This document shows positions 16,538-25,057 of a stretch of DNA of 43,492 nucleotides, one piece after another. This stretch comes from JAEDES01 sp964616405. Lineage in GTDB: Bacteria > Bacillota_I > Bacilli_A > RF39 > UBA660. How positions within the stretch are numbered: position 1 is the first letter of the stretch; the number at the start of each line of letters is the position of its first letter. The stretch lies in contig CAZTRE010000008.1 of assembly GCA_964616405.1 (NCBI GenBank), positions 1 through 43,492 on the forward strand, written 5' to 3'. A program made the translations under genes and the position numbers. The notes beneath the pieces were generated by a model, which worked only from the letters and a program-made list of their open reading frames with translations, was not told the origin of the DNA and searched no databases.

Positions 16538-18223
16538 ATGAATAATCAAAAAACCAATGAAACAAAAATAATTGTTTTAGGTGGTTTAGGAGAAGTCGGA
16601 AAAAATATGTATTGTGTAATGCATAACGACGCAATTGTTATTATTGATGCCGGTGTTAGTTTCCCAGAAAGTGAACTTATGGGAGTAGACTACGTTTTAC
16701 CTGATTTTACATTTTTAAAAGAAAATGAAGACAAAATCAAAGCTTTGTTAATAACTCATGGTCATGAAGATCATATTGGAGGAATCCCATTTTTACTACA
16801 AAGTATTAATATCCCTGCAATTTACGCTCCTAACCATGCTAAAGAATTAATCGCAGTAAAACTGCAAGATCGTAATATTAGATATGATAATTTATTTGTC
16901 TATACTGAAAATACAAGACTAAAATTTAAAGAAATTGAAATAGAGTTTTTTAGAACGACTCACTCAATTCCTGATTCTCACGGAATAAGTATCAAAACCC
17001 CTGATGGTAGAATTTGTACTACTGGAGATTATAAATTTGATCTAACTCCAGTTGGACCTATGGCTGACTTATATAAAATGGCTAGTCTAGGTGAACAAGG
17101 AGTTGACTTAATGATTGGAGACTCCACAAATGCTTTAAATGAAGGATTTTCAAATAGTGAATCAGTAGTTGACGAAACACTTGGAGAAATGTTTGATAAA
17201 TGTAAAAATAATCGTATTATTATCGCTACTTTTGCTTCAAATATTTATCGAGTAAAACATATCTTTGAAACATGCTACAAACACAATAGAAAAATATGTA
17301 TCTTCGGAAGAAGTATGGAAAATAATATTAATATTTCTATTAATGGTGGTTACATTGACCATAAAGAATTATTAGTTTCTCCAGAAGAAGCCAATAATTT
17401 AAAACCAAATGAGGTAACATTACTATGTACCGGTAGTCAAGGTGAACCACTCGCAGCCTTATCAAGAATATCCAAAGGTACTCATAAACAAATAAAATTA
17501 AGACCTGATGATGTAGTAATATTTTCATCAAGTGCTATTCCAGGTAATGCCCTAAGCATTTCAAAAATCATTAATACCTTATATTTAAAAGGCGTAAAAG
17601 TATATACAAATAATGCTTTAGCTGATTTGCACACATCAGGACATGCTAATGAAGAAGAAGTAAAATTAATGATTCGCTTGTTAAAACCTAAGTATTTAAT
17701 GCCATTCCATGGTGATTATCGTATGTTAAAAAAACAAGCTGACATTGGTATAAGTTGTGGTATTCCAAAAGAAAATACCTTTATACTTAAAAATGGTGAT
17801 ACCCTTACATTAAAAAACCACATTATTACTAAAGGTAAAAGTATGCCTGGTGCCGATATTTATGTTGATGGAAATAGAATTGGCGAAATTGGAAGTGCCG
17901 TTATTAAAGATCGTAAAATTATGGCCAATGATGGTATTTTAGTAGTAATTATCAACGTTGATATGAAAAAACGTGAACTATTAATAAAACCAAACATCAC
18001 AACTAGAGGATTTATCTTAGTAAACGAAAATGAAGAATTAATTCATAAGATTGAAGTTAAAGCTGAAAGTTCCATCAAAACATCTCTACAAGAACCAAAA
18101 TCAACTTTTGCTAATCTAAAAAATGACTTAACAGATAACTTATATCCTTATATTCATAATTTAACCGGTAGAAAGCCAATTATCCTACCAATTATATTAG
18201 ATATTAAAAAAGATAACAAATAA
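16538..18223 (+). CDS. rnjA: Ribonuclease J
   Basis: 561 residues; AAAGGAG precedes the ATG. Metallo-beta-lactamase fold with the zinc motif THGHEDHIGG near residue 76, then the beta-CASP region (GDSTNA ... TFASNIYRVKH ... GRSMENN ... CTGSQGEPLAALSRI) and the late HTSGHANEEE and FHGDYRML blocks that complete the active site. RNase J is a 5'-3' exonuclease and endonuclease central to mRNA decay and rRNA maturation in Bacilli, partnering with RNase Y (rny, 0.4 kb away). Monocistronic, with its own promoter and a bidirectional terminator. Confidence 0.97.
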   Translation: MNNQKTNETKIIVLGGLGEVGKNMYCVMHNDAIVIIDAGVSFPESELMGVDYVLPDFTFLKENEDKIKALLITHGHEDHIGGIPFLLQSINIPAIYAPNHAKELIAVKLQDRNIRYDNLFVYTENTRLKFKEIEIEFFRTTHSIPDSHGISIKTPDGRICTTGDYKFDLTPVGPMADLYKMASLGEQGVDLMIGDSTNALNEGFSNSESVVDETLGEMFDKCKNNRIIIATFASNIYRVKHIFETCYKHNRKICIFGRSMENNINISINGGYIDHKELLVSPEEANNLKPNEVTLLCTGSQGEPLAALSRISKGTHKQIKLRPDDVVIFSSSAIPGNALSISKIINTLYLKGVKVYTNNALADLHTSGHANEEEVKLMIRLLKPKYLMPFHGDYRMLKKQADIGISCGIPKENTFILKNGDTLTLKNHIITKGKSMPGADIYVDGNRIGEIGSAVIKDRKIMANDGILVVIINVDMKKRELLIKPNITTRGFILVNENEELIHKIEVKAESSIKTSLQEPKSTFANLKNDLTDNLYPYIHNLTGRKPIILPIILDIKKDNK

Positions 18224-18237
18224 AATGTTATCTTTTT
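18208..18237. terminator. Bidirectional terminator between rnjA and the DUF1016 gene
   Basis: AAAAGATAACA (18208-18218) and TGTTATCTTTT (18226-18236) form an 11-bp stem flanked by A and T runs, serving the two converging genes. Confidence 0.8.
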
Positions 18238-18601
18238 ATATTCTAAAATAAATATCAGTAAAAATAATCTGTTTTAATTCCAAAACACTACTTCGACAAA
18301 ACAAGGCTACTCTATAATAAAAATATCGACTTTCTAATTCATAAATATCAACTAAAAGCTTATAATGTTCAAACGTTAATCTGTTTAACTCTTTATAATA
18401 AATTGGAAAACACTTATAAAACTTTTCCATATATCTTATATTACTACTAGAAAATAATTCACTAGCACCAAATTTATATGAACATAAGGATGCGTACTTC
18501 ATAACTGGATTCCAGCACACATCTTTTTTATTAATTAACTTTTTGCCTATTTTCCAATACAAAAACAAAGATTTATAATATTGTATATTCTCACCTCCCA
18601 C
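18236..18601 (-). CDS. Stand-alone DUF1016 N-terminal domain (YhcG-like)
   Basis: About 121 residues. YWKIGKKLI, FGASELFSSSNIRYMEKFY, ELNRLTFEHYKLLVDIYELESRYFYY and the final LELKQI follow the DUF1016 N-terminal domain (YxxIG ... FG..fS..N...M..FY ... l.W.HY..L ... R.FY). In full-length YhcG-type proteins this domain precedes a PDDEXK nuclease domain, absent here, so no nuclease activity is expected. The start is uncertain: GTG at 18601 lacks a site, while a perfect GGAGGTGA lies just inside the frame and points to an ATA codon 7 bases on. It may be a regulator, a remnant, or a partner protein. Confidence 0.7.
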   Translation of the reverse strand: MGGENIQYYKSLFLYWKIGKKLINKKDVCWNPVMKYASLCSYKFGASELFSSSNIRYMEKFYKCFPIYYKELNRLTFEHYKLLVDIYELESRYFYYRVALFCRSSVLELKQIIFTDIYFRI

Positions 18602-18635
18602 TAATATTATTCTCTAAAAAAGAGAAATTTCTGGC

Positions 18636-18664
18636 AAAAAAAAGAAGCTTTTATCTAGCTTCTT
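18636..18664 (-). terminator. rny terminator
   Basis: On the minus strand AAGAAGCT, AGATAA and AAGCTTCTT form the hairpin, overlapping the last rny codons and stop, followed by a run of T. Confidence 0.65.
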
Positions 18665-20195
18665 CTTGAGCTCTTGTTTCACGAACAACAGTAATCTTAA
18701 TTGTTCCTGGATATTTCATTGTGCTTTCAATCTTTTCTTTTACATCACGAGCAATCTTATGAGCTTCTAAATCATCAACCTCTTCAGGTTTAACAATTAC
18801 TCGTAACTCACGACCAGCTTGTACGGCATAAGTTTTATCTACACCATCAATTTCATTTCCAACTTCTTCAAGTTGAGAAAGTCTATTAATATAATTTTCT
18901 AATGAATCATTACGTGCACCTGGGCGTGATGCAGATAACGCATCAGCAATTGCCACAATAGTAGCAATTACACTATTAGCAGCAGTATCTCCATGATGTG
19001 AAGCAATTGAATTAATAACCACTTCTCCCTCACGATACTTCTTAGCTAAATCTACACCAATCTCTACATGACTTCCTTCTATTTCATGATCAATTGCTTT
19101 TCCAATATCATGAAGAAGTCCAGCTCTCTTAGCTAAAGTAACATTTTCTCCAAGTTCTCCAGCTAACAAACCAGACAACTGAGCAACCTCAATTGAATGT
19201 TGTAAAGCATTTTGACCATAACTTGTTCTAAAATGTAATTTACCTATAATTTCAAGTAAGGCTGGATCAAACTTAGTTAATCCTAATTCAAATATAGCTT
19301 CTTGACCATATTCAATTATCTTTTGTTTCATGTCCTTACATACTTTATCATATAATTCTTCAATTCGAGTTGGATGAATTCTACCATCCTTAATTAAACT
19401 CTCAAGCGTAATTCTCGCAATCTCTCTTCTTAATGGATCAAAACTTGATAAAACTACTGCTTCTGGAGTATCATCAATAATTAAGTCAACCCCAGTAATA
19501 GCCTCTATTGTACGAANNNNNNNNNNAATAATTCTACCTTTCATCTCATCAGTAGGCAAGCTTACTACTGTTACAGTTTGATCATTAGCTATATCCGCAG
19601 CGTATCTTTGCATTGAACTTACTATATATTCTCTAGCTAATTTATCAGATTGAAGCTTTGCTTCATTTTCTCTTTCGTGGATATATTCAGCAATTTCCTT
19701 ACTCATATTCTCTCTAACTTGACTCATTACAAGATCTCGAGCTTTTTCCTTACTGAATCCTGAAATTTTTTCCAATAATTCTAATTGTTCTTTTTTGATT
19801 TCCTCCACTTTACTTTTTTCATTTTGAATTTCAATTTGGCGTTCAGAAAGTTTTCCTTCTCTTTCATCTAATGCTAATTCACGTTTTTGAAACATTTCAT
19901 CACGTTTATCGATATTAGCTTCACGTTGCAACAATCTATTTTCAGATTCTTTTAATTCTTCCTTTCTTTCGCGAATTTCCTTATCTAAATCCATTTTTAA
20001 TTTATGAGCTTCTTCTTTTTGTTCAATAGCAGCATCTCTTTTAGCTTTCTCAATCTCTTTTTTTGCTCCCGCAATCATAGATTCAGCCTTTTTTGATGCT
20101 TTACTTACTCTTAAACTGTTTATTATAAAAGCTATAACAAAACCGATTAGTAAACCAACGGCTATAAGTAAAATGGAGAACATTACATCATTCAT
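18651..20195 (-). CDS. rny: Ribonuclease Y (contains an assembly gap)
   Basis: Frame of about 514 codons including unknown bases. An N-terminal membrane helix (ILLIAVGLLIGFVIAFII) is followed by a long coiled coil (about 30-190), a KH RNA-binding domain, and an HD phosphohydrolase domain with HDIGKAIDHE and SHHGD that cuts RNA. RNase Y is the main mRNA-decay endonuclease of Bacilli, membrane-anchored and linked to the degradosome. Ten N bases (19517-19526) fall in the KH loop; B. subtilis has GREGRN-I there, so about 19 bases are expected. The frame is kept, so the gene is probably intact in the cell. The gene order pgsA-recA-rny is conserved. Confidence 0.96.
   Translation of the reverse strand: MNDVMFSILLIAVGLLIGFVIAFIINSLRVSKASKKAESMIAGAKKEIEKAKRDAAIEQKEEAHKLKMDLDKEIRERKEELKESENRLLQREANIDKRDEMFQKRELALDEREGKLSERQIEIQNEKSKVEEIKKEQLELLEKISGFSKEKARDLVMSQVRENMSKEIAEYIHERENEAKLQSDKLAREYIVSSMQRYAADIANDQTVTVVSLPTDEMKGRIIXXXXRTIEAITGVDLIIDDTPEAVVLSSFDPLRREIARITLESLIKDGRIHPTRIEELYDKVCKDMKQKIIEYGQEAIFELGLTKFDPALLEIIGKLHFRTSYGQNALQHSIEVAQLSGLLAGELGENVTLAKRAGLLHDIGKAIDHEIEGSHVEIGVDLAKKYREGEVVINSIASHHGDTAANSVIATIVAIADALSASRPGARNDSLENYINRLSQLEEVGNEIDGVDKTYAVQAGRELRVIVKPEEVDDLEAHKIARDVKEKIESTMKYPGTIKITVVRETRAQEEAR
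19517..19526. other. Assembly gap (10 N)
   Basis: Ten N bases inside rny. By comparison with the family sequence GRII-GREGRN-IRT the true missing stretch is probably 19 bases, so the N count looks like a placeholder rather than a measured gap. Confidence 0.9.
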
Positions 20196-20241
20196 ATTAT
20201 TCCTCCATCTAGACCAGGCTTTAAACCTCTAATCTACTTAT

Positions 20242-20271
20242 ATTGTAGAATATTCTTTTAAGTATTGTCAA
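20242..20271 (-). promoter_or_regulatory. rny promoter
   Basis: Minus strand: perfect TTGACA (20271-20266), 18-base spacer, TACAAT (20247-20242), about 45 bases before the rny start. Confidence 0.7.
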
Positions 20272-20307
20272 GGAAAAGAAAAAAGCTTTAGCTAATAAAA
20301 TTATAAT

Positions 20308-21711
20308 TTAAATAGTAAAATATTTTTTTATTGTTTCATAATCAGAATAAAATTCTCTTCTATCCTCGATAGCCATATAATTATCTCTACCTTTTCCAAT
20401 AATTAATACAACACTATCTTTATCGGCAAGGTCTAATCCTTTAAAAATTGCCTCTTCCCGATTAATAATTCTAAAATAATCTTTATCACTTAAAGAAACC
20501 ATTTGATCAATAATATCATCAACACTTTCAAATCTAGGATCATCCATTGTAAAAATAGCATAAGTAACTTTATCTAAAATAAGTTTGCCAATTTTACTCC
20601 TTTTTTCAGTCTCTCTTCCACCGGCAGCACCTGTTACTAAAATAATCTTTTTATAAGAACTGACACTATCCAATAAACATTTAATCCCATTATACGTATG
20701 AGCATAGTCTAAAATAATATCATAATCCTGACCAAAATCTAAATATTCTCTGCGTCCCTTTACCGGTTTAAGCTCAGCAATATCAGCTATAATTTTATTT
20801 TCTTCTACTCCTTTTAACATACAAATAATAAAAGCCATTGCTACATTATAAATGTTATATTTACCCTTTAATGAGCTAGTAATTTCATATTTTTTATCTT
20901 TTTTCCACAACTCAAAATTGACAGTATCTGACATTTCTTTTACATTTTTTATTATATAATGATTGTCATCTCTAAAGCCAAACATTTGTAAATTATCTCT
21001 GTCAATCATTCGACAATTATCATCATCACCATTGACAACTATATATCCATCTTCTCTTAATAAATCAAGTAACTTAAATTTACATTTTCTATAATTATCA
21101 ATAGTTTTATGAATGTTCAAATGATCTTCTGTTATATTTGTAAAAGCAATTACATCATATTTAAAATACTTTAACCTACCATGAAGAAGAGCTTCGCTTG
21201 ACACTTCCATCACAACAAGTTTACAATTATTATCTTTTATATTTTGTAAACATTCAAACAGCTCACTTACACACGGTGTTGTATTAGTAGTTGGATAAAA
21301 AGTATCACCTATTTGTACACCGTTCGTTCCAATATAAGCACACATCTCTAAATTATTTAACAATCTACTCGTGATAGTCGCAGTAGTTGTTTTACCATCA
21401 GTACCTGTAATTCCAATAAAGCTAAAATCATCTAAATTAACACCATAAAATCTACTACACGCTTTCATATAAAAATTATTTATATCTTCAACAATAATTA
21501 GTGGAATATCTACTTTAATAGTAGGCTCACGATCAACTACAATTGCTACCGCTCCATTATTAATGGCATCATCGATATAATCAAAATGATCAACATAATA
21601 TCCCTTCGTAGCAACAAACAAATAACCCGGGCAAACATTTCTTGAGTCATCGGCAATGCCAGATATTTCAGTATCATATTCACACGTAATAATTTCACAC
21701 AGTTTTTTCAT
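20308..21711 (-). CDS. murE: MurE-type UDP-MurNAc-tripeptide synthetase
   Basis: 467 residues; AGGAGG precedes the ATG. Mur ligase order: N-terminal UDP-binding domain (SRNVCPGYLFVATKGYYVDHFDYI), ATP loop GITGTDGKTTTAT near residue 100, TNTTPCVSELF, and a C-terminal domain with FTMDDPRFE. The enzyme adds the third amino acid to the peptidoglycan stem. The DDPR motif keeps the Arg of the DNPR motif of diaminopimelate-adding enzymes but changes Asn to Asp, so the added residue (meso-DAP or a lysine) is not settled. It sits between recA and rny, away from a division/wall cluster. Confidence 0.9.
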   Translation of the reverse strand: MKKLCEIITCEYDTEISGIADDSRNVCPGYLFVATKGYYVDHFDYIDDAINNGAVAIVVDREPTIKVDIPLIIVEDINNFYMKACSRFYGVNLDDFSFIGITGTDGKTTTATITSRLLNNLEMCAYIGTNGVQIGDTFYPTTNTTPCVSELFECLQNIKDNNCKLVVMEVSSEALLHGRLKYFKYDVIAFTNITEDHLNIHKTIDNYRKCKFKLLDLLREDGYIVVNGDDDNCRMIDRDNLQMFGFRDDNHYIIKNVKEMSDTVNFELWKKDKKYEITSSLKGKYNIYNVAMAFIICMLKGVEENKIIADIAELKPVKGRREYLDFGQDYDIILDYAHTYNGIKCLLDSVSSYKKIILVTGAAGGRETEKRSKIGKLILDKVTYAIFTMDDPRFESVDDIIDQMVSLSDKDYFRIINREEAIFKGLDLADKDSVVLIIGKGRDNYMAIEDRREFYSDYETIKKYFTI

Positions 21712-21741
21712 ACATCCTCCTAAAAAATACTATGCATCATA

Positions 21742-21770
21742 CAAAAAAGAAAAGACAACTATTTGTCTTT
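21742..21770 (-). terminator. recA terminator
   Basis: AAAGACAA (21751-21758) pairs with TTGTCTTT (21763-21770), including the recA stop codon; T-rich on the minus strand after the stem. Confidence 0.7.
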
Positions 21771-22805
21771 ATTTGTTGCCTTTGTTGGTTTTTCTTCTTC
21801 TTTTTTATCTAAACTAATATCAAAGTATTCTCTAACTTTTGCTTCAAGCTCATCCTTTAATTCTGGAGTATCTTTCAACAATAGTTTAACATTCTCTTTA
21901 CCTTGTCCTAATTTCTCTCCCTGATAAGAATACCAAGCCCCAGTTTTCTCAACAATTCCAGCTTCAACAGCCAAATCGATGACCTCACCTTCTCTTGAAA
22001 CTCCCTCACCATACATAATATCAACAACTGCTGTCTTAAATGGTGGTGCAACTTTGTTTTTAACAACTTTAATCGTTGTTTTATTTCCAACAATTCCATC
22101 TCCCATTTTCAATTGTTCATTACGACGAATATCAAGTCTAATTGTTGAATAGAATTTTAATGCTCTTCCTCCTGGAGTAGTTTCGGGATTACCAAACATT
22201 ACTCCAACTTTTTCACGAAGTTGATTAATAAAAATACATGTCGTTTTAGTTTTATTGATAGTTCCAGATAACTTTCTCAATGCTTGTGACATAAGTCTTG
22301 CTTGTAATCCCACATGAGAATCACCCATTTCACCATCTATTTCAGCTTGTGGAACTAAAGCTGCAACAGAATCAATTACAACAATACTAACTGCTTCACT
22401 TCTAACAAGTGCCTCACAAATTTCTAATGCTTGTTCCCCTGTATCTGGTTGTGATAATAAAAGTTCATCAATATTTACACCAAGTCTTTCTGCATATACT
22501 GGATCAAGTGCATGTTCTGCATCAATAAAAGCTGCTCTCCCACCAAGTTTTTGATGTTCCGCAATTGCTTGTAATGCAAAAGTAGTTTTACCACTTGACT
22601 CTGGTCCATATATCTCAATAATTCTACCCCTTGGATATCCTCCCACACCTAAAGCAATATCTAAAGAAAGGCACCCACTTGAACATACATCAACCTTAGT
22701 ATGTTTGCTTTCTCCCAATTTCATAATTGAACCTTTACCGAATTGTTTTTCTATATCGTTTAATACTTGTTCTAACGCTTTATCTTTATCAGTTACTGTT
22801 TTCAT
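21759..22805 (-). CDS. recA: Recombinase RecA
   Basis: 348 residues; GGAGGAAATATG start. Walker A GPESSGKTT near residue 66, VVIDSVAALVPQ Walker B, the loop region DSHVGLQARLMSQALRKL, INQLREKVGVMFGNPETTPGGRALKFY, and a Lys/Glu-rich C-terminus. It forms the filament for homologous recombination and for cleavage of LexA. A good promoter and a candidate SOS box lie upstream, so damage induction is likely. In B. subtilis cinA precedes recA; here cinA is missing. Confidence 0.99.
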   Translation of the reverse strand: MKTVTDKDKALEQVLNDIEKQFGKGSIMKLGESKHTKVDVCSSGCLSLDIALGVGGYPRGRIIEIYGPESSGKTTFALQAIAEHQKLGGRAAFIDAEHALDPVYAERLGVNIDELLLSQPDTGEQALEICEALVRSEAVSIVVIDSVAALVPQAEIDGEMGDSHVGLQARLMSQALRKLSGTINKTKTTCIFINQLREKVGVMFGNPETTPGGRALKFYSTIRLDIRRNEQLKMGDGIVGNKTTIKVVKNKVAPPFKTAVVDIMYGEGVSREGEVIDLAVEAGIVEKTGAWYSYQGEKLGQGKENVKLLLKDTPELKDELEAKVREYFDISLDKKEEEKPTKATNKDK

Positions 22806-22835
22806 ATTTCCTCCTAATAAATAACTTACACTAAT

Positions 22836-22864
22836 ATTGTAACCTATATTAAAATAAAATGCAA
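22836..22864 (-). promoter_or_regulatory. recA promoter
   Basis: Minus strand TTGCAT (22864-22859), 17-base spacer, TACAAT (22841-22836), about 30 bases before the recA ATG. Confidence 0.7.
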
Positions 22865-22872
22865 CATCTTTT

Positions 22873-22886
22873 CGAACAATTGTTTT
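22873..22886. promoter_or_regulatory. Candidate LexA (SOS) box upstream of recA
   Basis: CGAACAATTGTTTT matches the Gram-positive SOS box CGAACRNRYGTTYC with one perfect half (CGAAC) and one near-perfect half. It lies 9 bases upstream of the recA -35 box, where LexA represses in Bacillus. lexA itself is not in the window. Confidence 0.5.
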
Positions 22887-22919
22887 ATTATTTTTTAAAC
22901 CAATTTATTCCATAAAATG

Positions 22920-22948
22920 AAAAAACTCCCTAACGAAAAAGGAGTTTT
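22920..22948 (-). terminator. pgsA terminator
   Basis: AAAACTCC (22922-22929) pairs with GGAGTTTT (22941-22948), followed on the minus strand by TTTTTTC. Confidence 0.75.
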
Positions 22949-22964
22949 CAATTCATTACGCTCA

Positions 22965-23570
22965 TTAATTAGCTTTTTTATTCTTTGGAAAAATAATATC
23001 TTTATTCATATTAAAATATTGTATTGCAGAAATTATAGATAAAATACAAGCTATATATAATAAACAATCATCAACGCTAATTTGCCACATTTCAAATGGT
23101 AAATTAGAGAAGAATGCTAACGTTGTACCAACCATCAAAGTTGCCGTTTTTAGCTTACCAGAACCTATAGCTGCAACAACTTTTCCTTTACCAGCTGCTT
23201 CCATCTTAATTGCATTAACAACAATATCTCTTAATACAATAATTACTGGAATAATTACATTTATAACTTGATGAGCTGCTAAAATAATTAATACTGAATT
23301 AACTAATACTTTATCAGCAATAGCATCTAACATTTTTCCAGTATCAGTAATTTGATTATTTTTACGAGCTAAATAACCATCAAGATAATCTGTCAAACTC
23401 GCAATAACAAAAATTACTCCAGAAATAATATATTGCAACTCAATTTCTATTCCTCCAACTGTATATGCTGGAAATTGTAATCCCACTGCATTAAATGGGA
23501 AACATAACAATACAACAATAACTAATGATAAAATTAGTCTTACAACTGTAAGCTTAGTAGGTAAATTCAT
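22965..23570 (-). CDS. pgsA: Phosphatidylglycerophosphate synthase
   Basis: 201 residues from the ATG at 23570, placed by GGGAG 7 bases upstream. The CDP-alcohol phosphotransferase motif DYLDGYLARKNNQITDTGKM continuing to LDAIAD supplies the metal-binding Asp residues (DxxDGxxAR ... GxxxDxxxD). About five membrane helices. It joins CDP-diacylglycerol and glycerol-3-phosphate to make the precursor of phosphatidylglycerol. It overlaps the end of the rodZ-like gene by 17 bases; the pair matches B. subtilis ymfM-pgsA. Confidence 0.95.
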   Translation of the reverse strand: MNLPTKLTVVRLILSLVIVVLLCFPFNAVGLQFPAYTVGGIEIELQYIISGVIFVIASLTDYLDGYLARKNNQITDTGKMLDAIADKVLVNSVLIILAAHQVINVIIPVIIVLRDIVVNAIKMEAAGKGKVVAAIGSGKLKTATLMVGTTLAFFSNLPFEMWQISVDDCLLYIACILSIISAIQYFNMNKDIIFPKNKKAN

Positions 23571-24048
23571 AAATATACTCCCTTCCGCCAATTGGCTTTA
23601 ACTCTTCTACCTGTGTTGGAGCTTTATTAGCATTACTAATTATAAGATATACAATCAAAACAAAAATCAAAAAAAATCCAACAACTCCACCAATAGCCCA
23701 CATTGATATTTTTCTTTTATACTCAATTGTGTATGGAGATTTAGTCTTTTTTTCCTTTTCTTCTAATTTCTTTTGAGCAGCTACAATATCATCTAATGAT
23801 ATTTTTGAAGTATGTTCAAATAAAAACTCATTAAACTCATCAACTACTTTTTCAGGATCAAGTCCCAAATATTTAGCATAGTGCTTAATCAATTCCTTTA
23901 AACTATATACATCTTTAAAAGCTCTAACATTTCCACTTTCTATATTTTCAATTTGAGATGTAGAAAGTTCTAAGTCTTCTGCTGCTTCTGCAATACTAAC
24001 ACCATTAGATATTCTAGTATGCTTTAAATATTCTCCTAACTCCTTCAT
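23554..24048 (-). CDS. rodZ: RodZ/YmfM-like HTH membrane protein, short form
   Basis: 164 residues from the ATG at 24048 after GAGGTG; upstream in-frame codons lie in the RNase P RNA gene. An N-terminal Cro/C1-type helix-turn-helix (GEYLKHTRISNGVSIAEAAE ... STSQIENIESG) is followed by a Lys/Glu linker and a single membrane helix (IGGVVGFFLIFVLIVYLII). Only about 27 residues follow the helix, so the external DUF4115 domain of longer RodZ proteins is absent. RodZ links MreB to the wall-elongation machinery. The gene order with pgsA supports the assignment. Confidence 0.85.
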   Translation of the reverse strand: MKELGEYLKHTRISNGVSIAEAAEDLELSTSQIENIESGNVRAFKDVYSLKELIKHYAKYLGLDPEKVVDEFNEFLFEHTSKISLDDIVAAQKKLEEKEKKTKSPYTIEYKRKISMWAIGGVVGFFLIFVLIVYLIISNANKAPTQVEELKPIGGREYIYEFTY

Positions 24049-24104
24049 AAACACCTCACTATAATTAACAATAATATAAATAAGCCATGTTTTGTTCCTA
24101 TTAC

Positions 24105-24412
24105 TAGGCGACAAACATTTATCTACTGGTTTCCCAGTCCCTAACTCCGTTTGCTTCCTTCGTTAGAGCTCTCCTACCAAATTTGGATTTCTCTCTTGCG
24201 GGGTTTACCACGTTTCACTTCTTCGTTTCCAAAGAATTCGTCACTGCGGCACTTTATGGATAGAACCATATTAAAAACTTAGGTTCATCTCCGCCGTTAG
24301 CCAAAAACTACCCTAGGTTATTTTTTCCCTAGGCACAATCACTACAGTCATCGCAGACTGTGAGAGCATGGACTTTCCTCAAGGACCTCAAGAGTCCCAG
24401 CGTTTGTCTATA
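24105..24412 (-). ncRNA. rnpB: RNase P RNA (B-type)
   Basis: Minus strand. The near-universal GAGGAAAGTCC lies at 24381-24371 close to the 5' end, and the ends pair through GACAAACG and TGTTTGTC (P1). Internal motifs AACGGCGG, GTGAAACG, GTAAACCCC and CTGGGAAACCAG-like segments match the catalytic RNA of RNase P, which trims tRNA 5' ends. It is G+C-richer than its surroundings and has no long reading frame. rnpB beside gpsB is conserved in Bacillus. The ends are approximate. Confidence 0.93.
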
Positions 24413-24430
24413 TACTATTGATTATTATTT

Positions 24431-24775
24431 TTATTCTTCATCACTCTTCGCTTTCAAACCATATACCATTTTTTCAAGTTGTGATAACCTTCTCATAATG
24501 TCAACATTTGTAACTTCTGAATTATCAACATTGTTTTTAACAACTTCCATACTTAATTTAGTATTACGAAGCTCTTGTTTTAATGACATAATTTCTGCAA
24601 GTAAATCAGCCTTTTCTTTTTCCAAGGCATCAATCATATTTAGAAATTGTTCATAATCATCAATGATAACATCCAAGAATTGATCAACTTCTTTTAAACG
24701 ATATCCACGAGTATCTATTTTAAACTCTTTTTTTAGAATATCTTGTGGCATAAGTGAAATTTTATTTTGATACAT
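24431..24775 (-). CDS. gpsB: Cell division protein GpsB (DivIVA family)
   Basis: 114 residues from the ATG at 24775 after GGTGAT; an upstream TTG at 24787 is less likely. SLMPQDILKKEFKIDTRGYRLKEVDQFLD is the DivIVA/GpsB lipid- and PBP-binding N-terminal domain, followed by a coiled coil (to about residue 75), a linker and the C-terminal helix MRRLSQLEKMVYGL that makes hexamers. GpsB shuttles PBP1 between side wall and septum in B. subtilis. Its partner ponA is encoded divergently 0.9 kb away, which fits. Confidence 0.94.
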   Translation of the reverse strand: MYQNKISLMPQDILKKEFKIDTRGYRLKEVDQFLDVIIDDYEQFLNMIDALEKEKADLLAEIMSLKQELRNTKLSMEVVKNNVDNSEVTNVDIMRRLSQLEKMVYGLKAKSDEE

Positions 24776-24810
24776 ATTTATCACCAATCCCTTATGCTAA
24801 TATTATTACA

Positions 24811-24933
24811 TTAATGACCATTTTTGTCAATTATTAACGCCTGCTTTATATAGTGAACTCTAGAACCAATAGATATTCTCCTAGTATTATCAAGCATTCT
24901 TCCAAGTAATCTCACTATCTCAAAATTATTCAT
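24811..24933 (-). CDS. Possible 40-residue protein between gpsB and recU
   Basis: ATG at 24933 preceded by GGGTGAT, TAA at 24813-24811. The product begins MNNFEIVRLLGRMLDNTRRI and continues SIGSRVHYIKQALI. It is basic, likely helical, and contains no low-complexity stretch. No family recognised. A clear ribosome binding site and the position ahead of gpsB support it, but at this length chance cannot be excluded. Confidence 0.4.
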   Translation of the reverse strand: MNNFEIVRLLGRMLDNTRRISIGSRVHYIKQALIIDKNGH

Positions 24934-25057
24934 TATTTTTATCACCCAAAACCATCTTAATACATTTTTAAAACAAAATCATAAATTCGACTAAGTTAGA
25001 TAAAATATTCCATAAAAATATCATCTAAATAATATAGAAATTTTTCTTCCTTTATAG

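Noticed and set aside
24360..24656. Plus-strand open frame across rnpB and gpsB
   Set aside because: Antisense to RNase P RNA and to GpsB; an artefact of composition.
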